Positions 24,201 to 39,200 of a stretch of DNA of 64,000 nucleotides are shown here, in pieces. Each line of letters begins with the position of its first letter. Position 1 is the stretch's first letter. The notes below the pieces were generated by a model. It made no database searches. It saw nothing but the letters and a program-made list of their open reading frames with translations, and was not told the origin of the DNA. The DNA is taken from positions 60,858,567 through 60,922,566 of the forward strand of contig NC_091135.1 of NCBI RefSeq assembly GCF_041381155.1. Direction: 5' to 3'. The translations under genes were made by a program, and so were the position numbers. Origin of the DNA: Argopecten irradians (Eukaryota > Mollusca > Bivalvia > Pectinida > Pectinidae).

Positions 24201-27200
24201 AGTGGACCACGGGTCACTTACGGATACAGCTAGAGAGGTAAGTTTGTATGCCTTCCTCCGTGTTGTGTGGGAGAGGACCACGGGTCACTTATGATACAGC
24301 TAGAGAGGTAAGTTTGTACGCCTTCCTCCGTGTTGTGTGGGAGTGGACCACGGGTCACTTACGGATACAGCTAGAGAGGTAAGTTTGTACGCCTTCCTCC
24401 GTATTGTATGGACCACGGGTCACTTACGGATACAGCTAGAGAGGTAAGTTTGTACGCTTTCCTCCGTGTTGTGTGGACCACGGGTCACTTACGGATACAG
24501 CTAGAGAGGTAAGTTTTTACGCCTTCCTCCGTATTGTGTGGACCACGGGTCACTTACGCATACAGCTAGAGAGGTAAGTTTGTACGCCTTCCTCCGTGTT
24601 GTGTGGGAGTGGACCACGGGTCACTTACGGATACAGCTAGAGAGGTAAGTTTGTACGCCTTCCTCCGTATTGTGTGGACCACGGGTCACTTACGGATACA
24701 GCTAGAGAGGTAAGTGTGTAGCCTTCCTCCGTGTTGTGTGGGAGTGGACCACGGGTCACTTACGGATACAGCTAGAGAGGTAAGTTTGTACGCCTTCCTC
24801 CGTATTGTGTGGACCACGGGTCACTTGCGGATACAACTAGAGAGGTAAGTTTGTACGCCTTCCTCCGTGTTGTGTAGGAGTGAACCATGGGTCACTTACG
24901 GATACAGCTAGAAAGGTAAGTTTGTACGCCTTCCTCCGTGTTGTGTGGGAGTGGACCACGGGTCACTTACGGATACAGCTAGTGAGGTAAGTTTGTACGC
25001 CTTCCTTCGTGTTGTGTGGGAGTGGACCACGGGTCAATTACGGATACAGCTAGAGAGGTAAGTTTGTACGCCTTCCTCCGTATTGTGTGGACCACGGGTC
25101 ACTTACGGATACAACTAGAGAGGTAAGTTTGTACGCCTTCCTCCGTATTGTGTGAACCACGGGTCACTTACGGATACAGCTAGAGAGGTAAGTTTTTACG
25201 CCTTGCTCCGTATTATGTGGGAGTGGACCACGGGTCACTTATGCTAGGTTTACACTATGTTCCCGGCGACCACGTTTGCCCGAAACGTGGTGCGCCGTGG
25301 AATTTTGGCTATTTTTGTATCTGTATTCAAGTTGAGCTTGGTCTTGTGAAGTTTTGCCACGGTCTTTTACGGATTACGTGGTGGGCCGTAGACATAGGGG
25401 AAAGTGTGTTCCCGGAGGTTAAAGGAACACTACGGCTTTAGCACGGTCTATCAAGAATACCACTACGTTCTCTCCTTGGTCTGTTACGATCTGATGAGGT
25501 CTGCTACGTTTTACACGTTTTGATCGAACACCAATACGTTTTTCACGGTCCGCCAAGGCTTACTAGGATAAAAGTCTGATGCCGGGCTTTTTGGAGCAAC
25601 TGAAACAATATGTATTGCCGAAAATGTCATTTCAAACACGTTTTAATTAAAAAAATTGTTAAAAGCATATTTGGTATAAATATATAATTATATCCAAGTG
25701 TTTCTACGCAAATATATTTTTTTCTGTACTCGTTTAATCAGCCTTTTGCAATAATAGCTTCAATCTAATTAGATTGTAATAGCTTTGGTATGATTTGAGG
25801 GTTTAAATGTGTTTGATGACCATTGCTATTTATTAATACAAATAATTTAATGAAGTAGCAAATATGTACAAGGTCAGGCAATGATACCCCATCATATTTT
25901 GCTTGCAATGTAAGACCGTAATAAGACGTAACATGCCGTATCACGTCGGACTTTCAACCGCTACAAGCCGTGAGATGCCTTGACAGAACGCATCAAACCG
26001 GTTTTCATCCGCCTTGGCTTGCCGTCAAAACCTTGACAAACCTGGACAAAACGTGGAAAAAACGCAACAAAACGTCACTAAACTTGAAATCACCGTGAGA
26101 TTCTGGGGAACGTGCTTGCTGCCCGTTCCACTACGGACCGTTTTTCAGTTCTGTTACGGCCTCGTACACGCTGTTACGTTTTGTTACGTCAATCCCGTTT
26201 TATTACGTCCTGTGGCGTTCTCCATCTGTACCGTGACTGCCGTAGTAAATCTTTTCACAGTTTAAAAATCTGGCACGGCATCCACGGTAATCACGACCGC
26301 TCACGTTTGTCTATCACGTCCTTCTGCGTTGTCTCACGTTTTCTCGCGGTCACCACGTTTTGTCCACGGTGGCCTGAAACGGGGCTGCCGTGGAAGCCGG
26401 GAACATAACTTGTAAACCTAGCATTACGGATACAACTACTAAGTAGTAAGTTTGTACGCCTTCCTCCGTACTGTGTGGGAGTGGATCACGGGTCACTAAA
26501 TAGATACAGCTAGAGAAGTAAGTTTGTACGCCTTGCTCCGTATTGTGTGGGAGTGGACCACGGGTCACTTACGGATACAGCTAGAGTGGTAATTTTGTAC
26601 GCCTTCCTCCGTATTATGTGGGAGTGGACCACGGGTCACTAAATAGAAACAGCTAGAGAGGTAAGTTTGTACGCCTTGCCCCGTATTGTCTGGGAGTGGA
26701 CCACGGGTCACTTACCGATACAGCTAGAGTGGTAAGTTTGTACGCCTTCCACCGTATTGTGTGGGAGTGGACCACGGGTTACCTACGGATAAAGCTAGAG
26801 AGGTAAGTTTGTACGCCTTCCTCCGTATTGTGTAGGAATGGACCACGAGTCACTTACGGATAAAGCTAGAGAGGTAAGTTTGTACGCCTTCCTCCGTATT
26901 GTGTGGGAATGGACCACGAGTCACTTACGGATAAAGCTAGAGAGGTAAGTTTGTACGCCTTCCTCCGTATTGTGTGGGAATGGACCACGAGTCACTTACG
27001 GATAAAGCTAGAGAGGTAAGTTTGTACGCCTTCCTCCGTATTGTGTGGGAGTGGACCACGAGTCACTTACGGATACAGCTAGAGAGGTAAGTTTGTACGC
27101 CTTCCTCCGTATTGTGTGGGAGTGGACCACGGGTCACTTACGGATACAGCTAGAGAGGTAAATTTGTACGCCTTCCTCCGAATTGTGTGGGAGTGGACCA

Positions 27201-30200
27201 CAGGTCACTTATGGATAGAGCTAGAGAGGTAAGTTTGTACGCCTTCTTACCCGTATTGTGTGAAAGTGGACCATGAGTCACTTATAGATACAGTTAGAGA
27301 GGTAAGTTTGTACGCCTTCCTCCGTATTGTGTGTGAGTGGACCACGGGTCACTAAATAGATACAGCTAGAGAGGTAAGTTTGCAGGCCTTCCTCCGTATT
27401 GTGTGGGAGTGGACCACGGGTCACTAAATAGATAATGCTAGAGAGGTAAGTTTGTACGCCTTCCTCCGTATTTTGTGGGAGTGGACCACGGGTTACTTAC
27501 GGATACAGCTAGAGAGGTAAGTTTGTACGCCTTCCTCTGTTTGTGTGTGGAGTGCCGGGTGTGGGGGTGGCTTGGACCATGAGTCACCCACGCATACAGC
27601 TAGAGAGGTAAGTTAGTAAGCCTTCCTCCGTATTTTGTGGGAGTGGACCACGATTCACTTACGGATACAGCTAGAGAGGTAAGTTTGTACGCCTTCCTCC
27701 GTATTGTGTGGGAGTGGACCACGAGTCACTTACGGATACAGCTAGAGAGGTAAGTTTGTACGCCTTCCTCCGTATTGTGTGGGAGTGGACCACGTGTCAC
27801 TTACGGATACAGCTAGAGAGGTAAGTGTGTACGCCTTCCTCCGTATTTTGTGGGAGTGGACCACGAGTCGTCACTTATAGATACATCTAGAGAGGTAAGT
27901 TTGTACGCCTTCCTCCGTATTGTGTGGGAGTGGACCACGTGTCATTTACGGATACAGCTAGAGAGGTAAGTGTGTACGCCTTCCTCCGTATTTTGTGGGA
28001 GTGGACCACGAGTCACTTATAGATACAGTTAGAGAGGTAAGTGTGTACGCCTTCCTCCGTATTGTGTGGGAGTGGACCACGAGTCACTTATAGATACAGC
28101 TAGAGAGGTAAGTTTGTACGCCTTCCTCCGTATTGTGTGGGAGTGGACCACGAGTCACTTATAGATACAGCTAGAGAGGTAAGTTTGTACAGGCCTTCCT
28201 CCGTATTGTGTGGGAGTGGACCACGGGTCACCAAATAGAAATGCTAGAGAGGTAAGATTGTACGCCTTCCTCCGTATTTTGTGGGAGTGGACCACGGTTA
28301 CTTACGGATACAGCTAGAGAGGTAAGTTTGTACGCCTTCCTCCGTATTGTGTGGGAGTGGACCACGAGTCACCTATACATACAGCTAGAGAGGTAAGTTT
28401 GTACGCCTTCCTCCGTATTGTGTGGGAGTGGACCACGGGTCACCAAATAGAAATGCTAGAGAGGTAAGATTGTACGCCTTCCTCCGTATTTGTGGGAGTG
28501 GACCACGGGTTACTTACGGATACAGCTAGAGAGGTAAGTTTGTACGCCTTCCTCCGTATTGTGTGGGCTTGGGCCACGAGTCACCTACGCATACAGCTAG
28601 AGAGGTAAGTTTGTACGCCTTCCTCCGTATTTTGTGGGAGAGGACCATGAGTCACTTATAGATACAGTTAGAGAGGTAAGTGTGTACGCCTTCCTCCGTA
28701 TTGTGTGGGAGTGGACCACGAGTCACTTATAGATACAGCTAGAGAGGTAAGTTTGTACGCCTTCCTCCGTATTGTGTGGGAGTGGACCACGGTCCCTTAC
28801 GATACAGCTAGAGAGGTAAGTTGTACGCCTTCCTCCGTATTGTGTGGGTGGACCACGAGTCACTTACGGATAAGCTAGAGAGGTAGTGTGTACGCCTTCC
28901 TCCGTATTGTGTGGGAGTGGACCATGAGTCACTTATAGATACAGCTAGAGAGGTAAGTTTGTACGCCTTCCTCCGTATTGTGTGGGAGTGGACCACGGGT
29001 CACTTACGGATACAGCTAGAGAGGTAAGTGTGTACGCCTTCCTCCGTATTGTGTTGGAGTGGACCACGGTTACTTACGGATAAAGCTAGAGAGGTAAGTG
29101 TGTACGCCTTCCTCCGTATTGTGTGGAGTGGACCATGAGTCACTTATAGATACAGCTAGAGAGGTAAGTGTGTACGCCTTCCTCCGTATTGTGTGGGAGT
29201 GGACCACGGTCACTTACGGATAAAGCTAGAGAGGTAAGTGTGTACGCCTTCCTCCGTATTGTGTGGGAGTGGACCATGATTCACTTATAGATACAGCTAG
29301 AGAGGTAAGTTTGTACGCCTTCCTCCGTATTGTGTGGGAGTGGACCAGTGGGTCACTTACGGATACAGCTAGAGAGGTAAGTGTTGTACGCCTTCCTCCG
29401 TATTGTGTGGGATTGGGCCACGAGTCACCTACGCATACAGCAAGAGAGGTAAGTTTGTACGCCTTCCTCCGTATTTTGTGGGAGAGGACCATGAGTCACT
29501 TATAGATACAGTTAGAGAGGTAAGTTTGTACGCCTTCCTCCGTATTGTGTGGGAGTGGACCACGGGTCACTTACGGATACAGCTAGAGAGGTAAGTTTGT
29601 ACGCCTTCCTCCGTATTGTGTGGGAGTGGACCACGGGTCACTTACGGATACAGCTAGAGAGGTAAGTGTGTACGCCTTCCTCCGTATTGTGTGGGAGTGG
29701 ACCACGAGTCACTTACGGATACAGCTAGAGAGGTAAGTGTGTACGCCTTCCTCCGTTTTGTGTGGGAGTGGGACCACGAGTCCACTTACGGTATTACAGC
29801 TAGAGAGGTAAGTGTGTACGCCTTCCTCCGTATTGTGTGGGAGTGGACCATGAGTCACTTATAGATACAGCTAGAGAGGTAAGTTTGTACGCCTTCCTCC
29901 GTATTGTGTGGGAGTGGACCACGGGTCACTTACGGATACAGCTAGAGAGGTAAGTGTGTACGCCTTCCTCCGTATTGTGTTGGAGTGGACCACGGGTTAC
30001 TTACGGATAAAGCTAGAGAGGTAAGTGTGTACGCCTTCCTCCGTATTGTGTGGGAGTGGACCATGAGTCACTTATAGATACAGCTAGAGAGGTAAGTTTG
30101 TACGCCTTCCTCCGTGTTGTGTGGGAGTGGACCACGGGTCACTTACGGATACAGCTAGAGAGGTAAGTTTGTACGCCTTCCTCCGTGTTGTGTGGGAGTG

Positions 30201-33200
30201 GACCACGGGTCACTTACGGATACAGCTAGAGAGGTAAGTTTGTACGCCTTCCTCCGTATTGTGTGGGAGTGGACCACGAGTCACTTACGGATACAGCTAG
30301 AGAGGTAAGTTTGTACGCCTTCCTCCGTATTGTGTGGGAGTGGACCACGGGTCACTTACGGATACAGCTAGAGAGGTAAGGTAAGTTTGTACGCCTTACG
30401 GATCCTCCGTAAGTTGTGTACCTCCGTTTGTGAGGAGTGGACCACGAGTCACTTATAGATACAGCTAGAGAGGTAAGTTTGTACGCCTTCCTCCGTGATG
30501 TGTGGGAGTGGACCACGGGTCACTTACGGATACAGCTAGAGAGGTAAGTGTGTACGCCTTCCTCCGTATTGTGTGGGAGTGGACCACGAGTCACTTACGG
30601 ATAAAGCTAGAGAGGTAAGTGTGTACGCCTTCCTCCGTATTGTGTGGGAGTGGACCATGATTCACTTATAGATACAGCTAGAGAGGTAAGTTTGTACGCC
30701 TTCTCCGTATTGTGTGGGAGTGGACCACGGGTCACTTCGGATACAGCTAGAGAGGTAAGTGTGTACGCCTTCCTCCGTTTGTGTGGAGTGACCACGGTCA
30801 CTTAGATACATAGAGAGGTAAGTTTGTACGCCTTCCTCCGTGTTGTAGGAGTGGAACAGGGTCACTTAGGATAAGGCCTTCCTCCGTATTGTGTGGGAGA
30901 GGACCATGAGTCACTTATAGATACAGTTAGAGAGGTAAGTTTGTACGCCTTCTTCCGTGTTGTAAGGGAGTGGAACACGAGTCACTTACGGATAAAGCTA
31001 GAAAGGTAAATGTGTGTCGCCTTCATCCGTATTGTGTGGAAGTGGACCACGAGTCACTTATGGATACAGCTACAGAGGTAAGTTTGTACGCCTTCCTCCG
31101 TATTGTGTGGGAGTGGACCACGGGTCACTTACGGATACAGCTAGAAAGGTAAGTTTGTACGCCTTTCTTCGTATAAGGTGAGAGTGGACCACACTATAAT
31201 GTATCAGAAGGTTGACAAGCTGGGGTTAGGGACGGTATTCTGATGTATAGTAGGGACGGGATTCTGATGTATAGTAGGGACGGTATTCTGATGTATAGTA
31301 GGGACGGGATTCTGATGTATAGTAGGAACGGGATTCTGATGTATAGTAGGGACGGGATTCTGATGTATAGTAGGGACGGGATTCTGATGTATAGTAGGAA
31401 CGGGATTCTGATGTATAGTAGGGACGGTATTCTGATGTAGTAGGAACGGGATTCTGATGTATAGTAGGGACGGGATTCTGATGTATAGTAGGGACGGGAT
31501 TCTGATGTATAGTAGGGACGGTATTCTGATGTATAGTAGGGACGGGATTCTGATGTATAGTAGGAACGGGATTCTGATGTATAGTAGGGACGGGATTCTG
31601 ATGTATAGTAGGAACGGGATTCTGATGTATAGTAGGGACGGGATTCTGATGTATAGTAGGAACGGGATTCTGATGTATAGTAGGGACGGGATTCTGATGT
31701 ATAGTAGGGACGGGATTCTGATGTATAGTAGGGACGGGATTCTGATGTATAGTAGGGACGGGATTCTGATGTATAGTAGGGACGGGATTCTGATGTATAG
31801 TAGGGACGGGATTCTGATGTATAGTAGGGACGGGATTCTGATGTATAGTAGGGACGGGATTCTGATGTATAGTAGGGACGGGATTCTGATGTATAGTAGG
31901 GACGGGATTCTGATGTATAGTAGGGACGGGATTCTGATGTATAGTAGGGACGGGATTCTGATGTATAGTAGGAACGGGATTCTGATGTATAGTAGGGACG
32001 GGATTCTGATGTATAGTAGGAACGGGATTCTGATGTATAGTAGGGACGGGATTCTGATGTATAGTAGGAAACGGGATTCTGATGTATAGTAGGGACGGGA
32101 TTCTGATGTATAGTAGGGACGGGATTCTGATGTATAGTAGGGACGGGATTCTGATGTATAGTAGGGACGGGATTCTGATGTATAGTAGGAACGGGATTCT
32201 GATGTATAGTAGGAATGTGATTCTTATGTATTGTAGGAACGGGATTCTGATGTATAGTAGGGACGGGATTCTGATGTATAGTAGGAACGGGATTCTGATG
32301 TATAGTAGGGACGGGATTCTGATGTATAGTAGGACGGGATTCTGATGTATAGTAGGAACGGGATTCTGATGTATAGTAGGGACGGGATTCTGATGTATAG
32401 TAGGGACGGGATTCTGATGTATAGTAGGGACGGGATTCTGATGTATAGTAGGGACGGGATTCTGATGTATAGTAGGGACGGGATTCTGATGTATAGTAGG
32501 GAATGGGATTCTGATGTATAGTAGGATGGGATTCTGATGTAAAGTAGGGACGGGATTCTGATGTATAGTAGGGACGGGATTCTGATGTATAGTAGGGACG
32601 GGATTCTGAGGTATAGTATGGACGGGATTCTGATGGATTCGAGTATAGTAGGGATCGGGATTCTGATGTGTAGAGTGATATATAAGGACGAAGGTGTTGT
32701 CCCACAGCAGGTTGTCCCACGGTCTCTTATCCCCGTCATACTTACTATGGTACACAATGATCATCAACGATCGGACACTTCACCTGCTCAGGACCGATTC
32801 TTCTGAGACGGAACGACAAGTGACGTTCAGGAGTGTGTTAGGAGCATCATCGATATTCCTGGGGTTACTATCAAATATTATTTATCACATGTATCACACA
32901 TCATTATATTCCCCTGGAATATTTTTATAGCAAAACAGAAGGTTCTGTGTTTGACAACCGATGAGACAAGTAGTTTTATACTTTGATGTACATCATAAGA
33001 GTCGAATTACGGATCACTGAGCTTATCTGTGCGGTTTTGAAGCTAGGCGTCGCTGTCTCTGTAATCTTACAAAGAAGTTTATGCAGGCTTGTGATTGGTC
33101 ATTTTTTTCTTCTGAACTGCCTTCAGTTTTGATATGACATATTCTAGGGGTAGGTATACAGAACAAGGCCATATTATTTGGATATACTCCTCAAGGAAGT

Positions 33201-36200
33201 CTGTGTCATAACTGGAATATACAAGATATAAGCCACGCCTTATCATCACACACAACATGTAGGGCATGAATAACCAGAAACAGGATTACAAGGTTTCTGT
33301 GTCAACATTTGTCTACGCGTGCAAGTCCAATCAAGCATGAATTGACTGGCCTTGCTCCATGTCTTTGATGATCGGTCGAAATACCAGGGTTGAAATTGGC
33401 GTTTGTTTTGGGTACTGGTACCTCGGCTTCTAAGGTTCATGTATCGAAATATTTGGACGCCAACGGGAAGTGCGTATTAATAGCAAATTGCAAAGGCTTA
33501 CTCGTTGAAAGAAATCACAGCAGAAGGAAACGTAGGACACCAAGGTTTCTGGGGACGGTCCTATCTATTTGCGAGAGTAATTGCCTTCTGCAGAAGCCAC
33601 AAGCTCGCTTAAAAGTAGAAGCAGACGACATATCTTGTAACAAATCAGCCTAATATGAACCCGTATACAATGTAAAGAGTAAAGATGGGGAGGGAATAAC
33701 AGGGACTGTCTACTTTTTGCCAGGAAGACTATCAACACATGCTTCAATGACAAATAAGCCAATTATAGTGAGCGAACGACCTGTTAGCCAAGAAGACTCC
33801 GGAGCAATACCTCCAAGACCGGCAGTTCCTCGTAGAAGATGCTGGTATGGGATGATGTGCCAACAGCACCACAGCCAGACCCAGTTCCAGTCATCGCAGT
33901 ATCAATGAAGAGGAGGAGGTGACTGCTGAACCGGGGAGTTTGAATGAAGGCGCTCTCCAAGAACTCCATTTGGAAGAACCTGCCACTGCGGACCAGTAAT
34001 GAGGATGAAACACCAATGACGGACTCTCCTGGTATTTCTCCAAAACGGTCAAGAGGGACAAGAGCAAACCCAGGTGAATGGACGGGTCATATATGTTCAG
34101 CCATCAAGCATCGACATAGCCAGGTTGGTAAGCTGGCCAACATCATGGTTGAGATGTCTGCGGCAGTTATAGACATTATTGCAGGATCATTGACTTCATG
34201 AAAATATTACGATTTCGACAGCATTTGGCATCGATCAAATCGGTCTTTTAGGTAAAACATAATTTATTACTTTAGTTATTTAATACATTTGGCTGGTAGA
34301 GGAGAGGGGTGGTAAATGTATACCTGTACAATGTGACCTGTATATATATATTACAGGTAGAGGAGAGGAGAGGTAAGTGTATACCTGTACAATGTGACCT
34401 GTATATTTATATTAAAGGTAGAGGAGAGGGGAGGTAAATGTATACATGTACAATGTGACCTGTATATATATATATTACAGGTAGAAGAGAGTTAAATGTA
34501 TACCTGTACAATGTGATGTGTATATAAATATTACAGGTAGAGGGTAGGGGAGGTAAATGTATACCTGTACAATGTGACCTGTATATAGATATTACAGGTA
34601 GAGGAGAGGGGAGGTAAGTGTATACCTGTACAATGTGACCTGTATATAAATATTACATGTAGGGGAGAGAGGAGGTAAATGTATACCTGATCCATATAAC
34701 CTGTATATAAATATTACAGGTAGAGGAGAGGGGAGATAATTGTATACATGTACAATATGACCTGTATAAATATATATTACAGGTAGAGGAGAGGCGAGGT
34801 TAATGTGACCTGTATTTAAATATTACAGGTAGAGGAGAGGGGAGGTAAATGTATACGTGTACAATGTGACCTGAATATATATATTACAGGTAGAGGGGAG
34901 GTAAATGTATACCTGTACAATGTGACCTGTATATATATATATTACAGGTAGAGGAGAGGGGAGGTAAATGTATACCTGTACAATGTGACCTGAATATATA
35001 TATATATTACAGGTAGAGGAGAGGGGAGGTAAATGTATACCTGTACAATGTGACCTGAATATATAAATATTACAGGTAGAGGAGAGGGGAGGTAAATGTA
35101 TACCTGTACAATGTGACCACACCAAGGATGAAGAGATCCAGCAGCTGTTTGACAAGGTCAAGAGGGAACAGGAAGGTCAGCTGGATATCCTTGTCAACAA
35201 TGCCTACAGCGCCGTCAAGGTATGTTGGCCGATTGTCTGTGTATTTACTCCGCATCACGCTAATGAAAGCTTAAATGTATAAGGACAAAGTCAAAAGACT
35301 GTGCATTGAATTATTGTTATTCTATCAATACAAGTCTTTGTTTGCTGGCTTTTAGTGTTCACCTGTTGCATCCTCTATAGATGAGATATTATTGTTACCA
35401 TTTTCCAATTTATTCCGAAGGGTATTTCGATGTAGTTTCTTTCCATCCATATTTCTACCTTTTTATGTCCCTGCCAAATGCTTATTTAGTAACATTACGC
35501 ATACGTTGATAATTATTTTCTACTTAGCATGGTAATCGATTTAAACCAGGCATAAACATCAGCCATGTTGTAATTACACAATTGTAGTTTACTGATGTAT
35601 CTCTAAACAATTTCTTTTTTACTTTGTCTTTATTACATACATTGTGTATTTGAATACTAAGCAGCTGTACTTTTGTCAGAGCTTAACAGTTATCTAAGAC
35701 ACGAGGAACTTGCTTTTAAACACTTATGCCATGTGTGTGAAAATAACATTTGGTCATTTTTATACTCTGGTTGCCCACTGAGATTAACACGGTTCTCCTA
35801 ATTTGTTTCGAATCCATTTTGCAGGCTATCTTTGACAATGTGGATGTGCCTTTTTGGGAATTCCCAATGGATATGTGGGACACCGTTAATAATGTGGGAC
35901 TCAGGTAAATGCGTCGTATACCGCTCTCTTTTCTTTTGTAGTTCTATTACATGTAAATATGTATTAGTGTAGTTTAAACTTTATATGATGTCATTGTTTA
36001 TCACTCAAAACCAACAAACCGATGCATGACAACAAAGACAAATTCAAAAACGCAACTGTACACGGAGTAGTGTTAAAACTCGCCGTCAAGTCAGGAGGGA
36101 TAATCACTCAACTTATCCTCCATTGTAACCGACCTTGTTGTCGGTATAGCAAATCTGGGTCGCGTAACGTCTCCGAAAAGAAATAACGAAATATAAGTAT

Positions 36201-39200
36201 ACAGAAGCGCCGAATACACCCGGATCCACACAGCACAGGGATTAAACACTTTCTCGAGTCATGCACTGTTGACATGTGTAGATTTTCTGATTCTGAAACA
36301 AAAGATCTGAATATGAATAAGCATTTCACTAATATCATTTTGATTTTACTTTCAGAAATCATTACCTGTGTACAATTCAGGCGGCTAAGATGATGGTCCC
36401 TAGAAAGAGAGGACTTATTGTCAATATATCATCTATTGGAGGACTTACTTATACCTTAAACGTACCTTATGGTATAGGCAAGGAGGCGGTGAGTTGTTGT
36501 CTTTACACCTCACTATATCAACTGAAATATGGTTTACATGTAGTGAGACAGTCGTGCTCCAGTGATTTTTTCTGCCTCAGCTTATTTTAACCCAGTGATT
36601 CCATAGTCTAATCGCTAATAAAATCCGCAAAAAATAGACCAATAATCTTGTCCTTCTTATACAGTCAGTTATGAAATGATTAAAGTTGGGGTAAAGGTTA
36701 AAAAAAGAAAACTTTTGATTTTTTTTATTTATTTATTTTTTTTTTTTTTTGGGGGGGGGGGGGGGGGGGGCATCGTGCATTATTAAACTGATCTAACACA
36801 AATTACCACAAACCCTACATCTTTGAATTAGAAAAAAATGTTGGGCAGCTGCCAGACTTGTCAACCGTCAATATTTGTTATTGGTCAGCTCTCTTCAACC
36901 ACATAAACCTGGGACGCTTTTGAAAAGAAAATAAGCATTATTTTGTTATATTTGAGCCTCGATATTACCGACATGTCCTAGTGGAATGAAACTATTGTTT
37001 GATACCTTGTATGTATGCTATATACATGTACTTTAAACAAAAATAACAATAATCTAGTTTATACGGACAAAATCTTTGATTAACCTCAGTGCCATATTAC
37101 TTGGAATTGAGATGCGAAACATTTGTGTCTACCCTATAAAACATATTTGTCTCTGACCTTGATACCTCTCGTTGACATCGATGTGTATGGCAAGCCAATT
37201 TAACATTTATTGAAGGAGCAAGGTCTATCCCCTATTTAATTGAATTATATAAGATATATTAAATAATATATGAGATATCTTATATCTATATGAGATATCT
37301 TATAAAATATATAAGATATCTTATAAAGTATATAAGATTTCTTATAAAGTATATGAGATATCTTATATCTATATAAGATATCTTATATCTATCTTATAAA
37401 GTACATGTATATAAGATATCTTATATCTTATATAGCATATAAGATATCTCATAAAGTACATAAGATATCTCATATATTATTAATATAAGATATCTTTCTT
37501 ATATAAGTATATAAGATATCTTAAATATGATATAAGATATCTTATATTTCAATCAAGATATCTTATATATATGCAGTGAAATTAAGGATCGACTTTGCTC
37601 TTTGAATAAATGTCATGCTGGCTTGCCATAGATATGTCTCGTTGACAGTGTGACCGGATGGCTGCAGATTGTGCCATAGAGTTGAAGAAACACAATGTAG
37701 CTATGGTTAGTTTGTGGCCAGGTCCTGTCCGGACGGAACGTATACAGTTCTTCATTAATGAAAGCAGCGCTAACAATGTGGTAGGTCTGTAAGGCTTTCA
37801 TTACACGAGTTTGAATGAAGTGTATTATGCACTAACGTGACGCTACCCAGAATGGAACACTTTTTAGCTCGCCTATTCGAAGAATAGGGGGAGCTAATGT
37901 TGTCACCCCGGCGTCAGCGTCGGCGTCAGCGTTGGCGTCCCATTTCACGTTAAAGTTTTTGATCAAGTTTCTGTTTCGTCAATTGTTTCAGCTTAAGTTA
38001 TCATAAATGTTTATGATTTTATTTTCCTAATGTGTATGGATGCTGAACGTGATAATACAACCAATTTGGGGCCCTTTAGGGATTTTTTGAGTCTGTTAAT
38101 TTGTCATATTTCCATGTTAAAGTTTTAAGCAAGTTTCTATTTTGTCAATTGTTTAAGCATAAGTAATCATAAATGTTTATGATTTTATTTTCCTAATGTG
38201 TATGGATGCTGAACGTGATAATACAACCAATTTGGGGCCCTTTAGGGGGTAGTAGGCGAGCTTTGCTGTTCTCCAACAGCTCTTGTTGAAAATCATAGTA
38301 AAACATTTGACTGAGTGTTTAAATAAGAATTATTTTCAGATATTTCTCAAAAAGATAAATTCAGTATTTATTGAATGGTTTGTCAACGATGCATGTGTTT
38401 ATAAACAGATCTTCGTATAGCAAGCCTAGTACCTTAGATGGAACTCCACTTTTTATGCTGTTTTGTCTTCTCGGCACCACCATAGTTTAGTTTTCAACCA
38501 GCTAGGAAGGCTAATAGGTTATATACTTCTGTACTAATCTCCAATAACAACTTACATGTATTAGGGGCACCATCAATAACATTATCAGGAAAAAAACCCA
38601 ATTTTGATAAAGATATCTTAATAAAACCAACAAAATTCCATAGCGGTTTTCAAATGAACAATCCTGTATTTATGGAGAAAAGATACGTTGTATATGTTAT
38701 AATGAAAATAATTTGATAACATGCATTTAACATATATTATGAAATGTGTCACATGCATGTGTTATATTTACGTATTGCTTTCTTCAGGGAAATGTCAATG
38801 TCAGAGGCATGTTTGAAGTTGGAGAGTCTATAGAGTACGCCGGTAAAGCAGTGTCCTATCTGGCATCTGGTAATTAGTTCACGGTGTAGGGATTCAATGA
38901 TATACTGGCACGTAATTATCGTCACAATGGTTTACCTGCTTTAACATTGTGTTAACTCAAATCCAATGACAACTTAACGTCTTTTCTCTTTCTGTCCAAT
39001 AAAGGAATACTTAATATATTTGCTTCTTTTCACCAGATCCGAACATAATGAAAAAGACGGGAAAGATTCTTATAACAGCTGAGCTGGGATCTGAGTATGG
39101 TTTTGTAGACATTAATGGTATGTACATGTATTTTAAGTTAGGTCGTAGCTGAATCATTAACATAATTAAGTTTAAATTATGCACCCCATTGTAAATCTCC

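Noticed and set aside
29226-31152. Open frames of 60-88 codons with TAREVSLYAF
   Set aside because: Read-through of exon-derived array units; no start or splice context of their own.
23753-31192. CRISPR-like or protein-repeat locus
   Set aside because: Direct repeats without unique spacers, in an animal intron; explained by exon 2 homology.
31194-32767. Open frames of about 510 codons on the minus strand and 210 codons on the plus strand
   Set aside because: Pure products of a 24-bp tandem repeat without stops in several frames; the peptides are strictly periodic and present on both strands.
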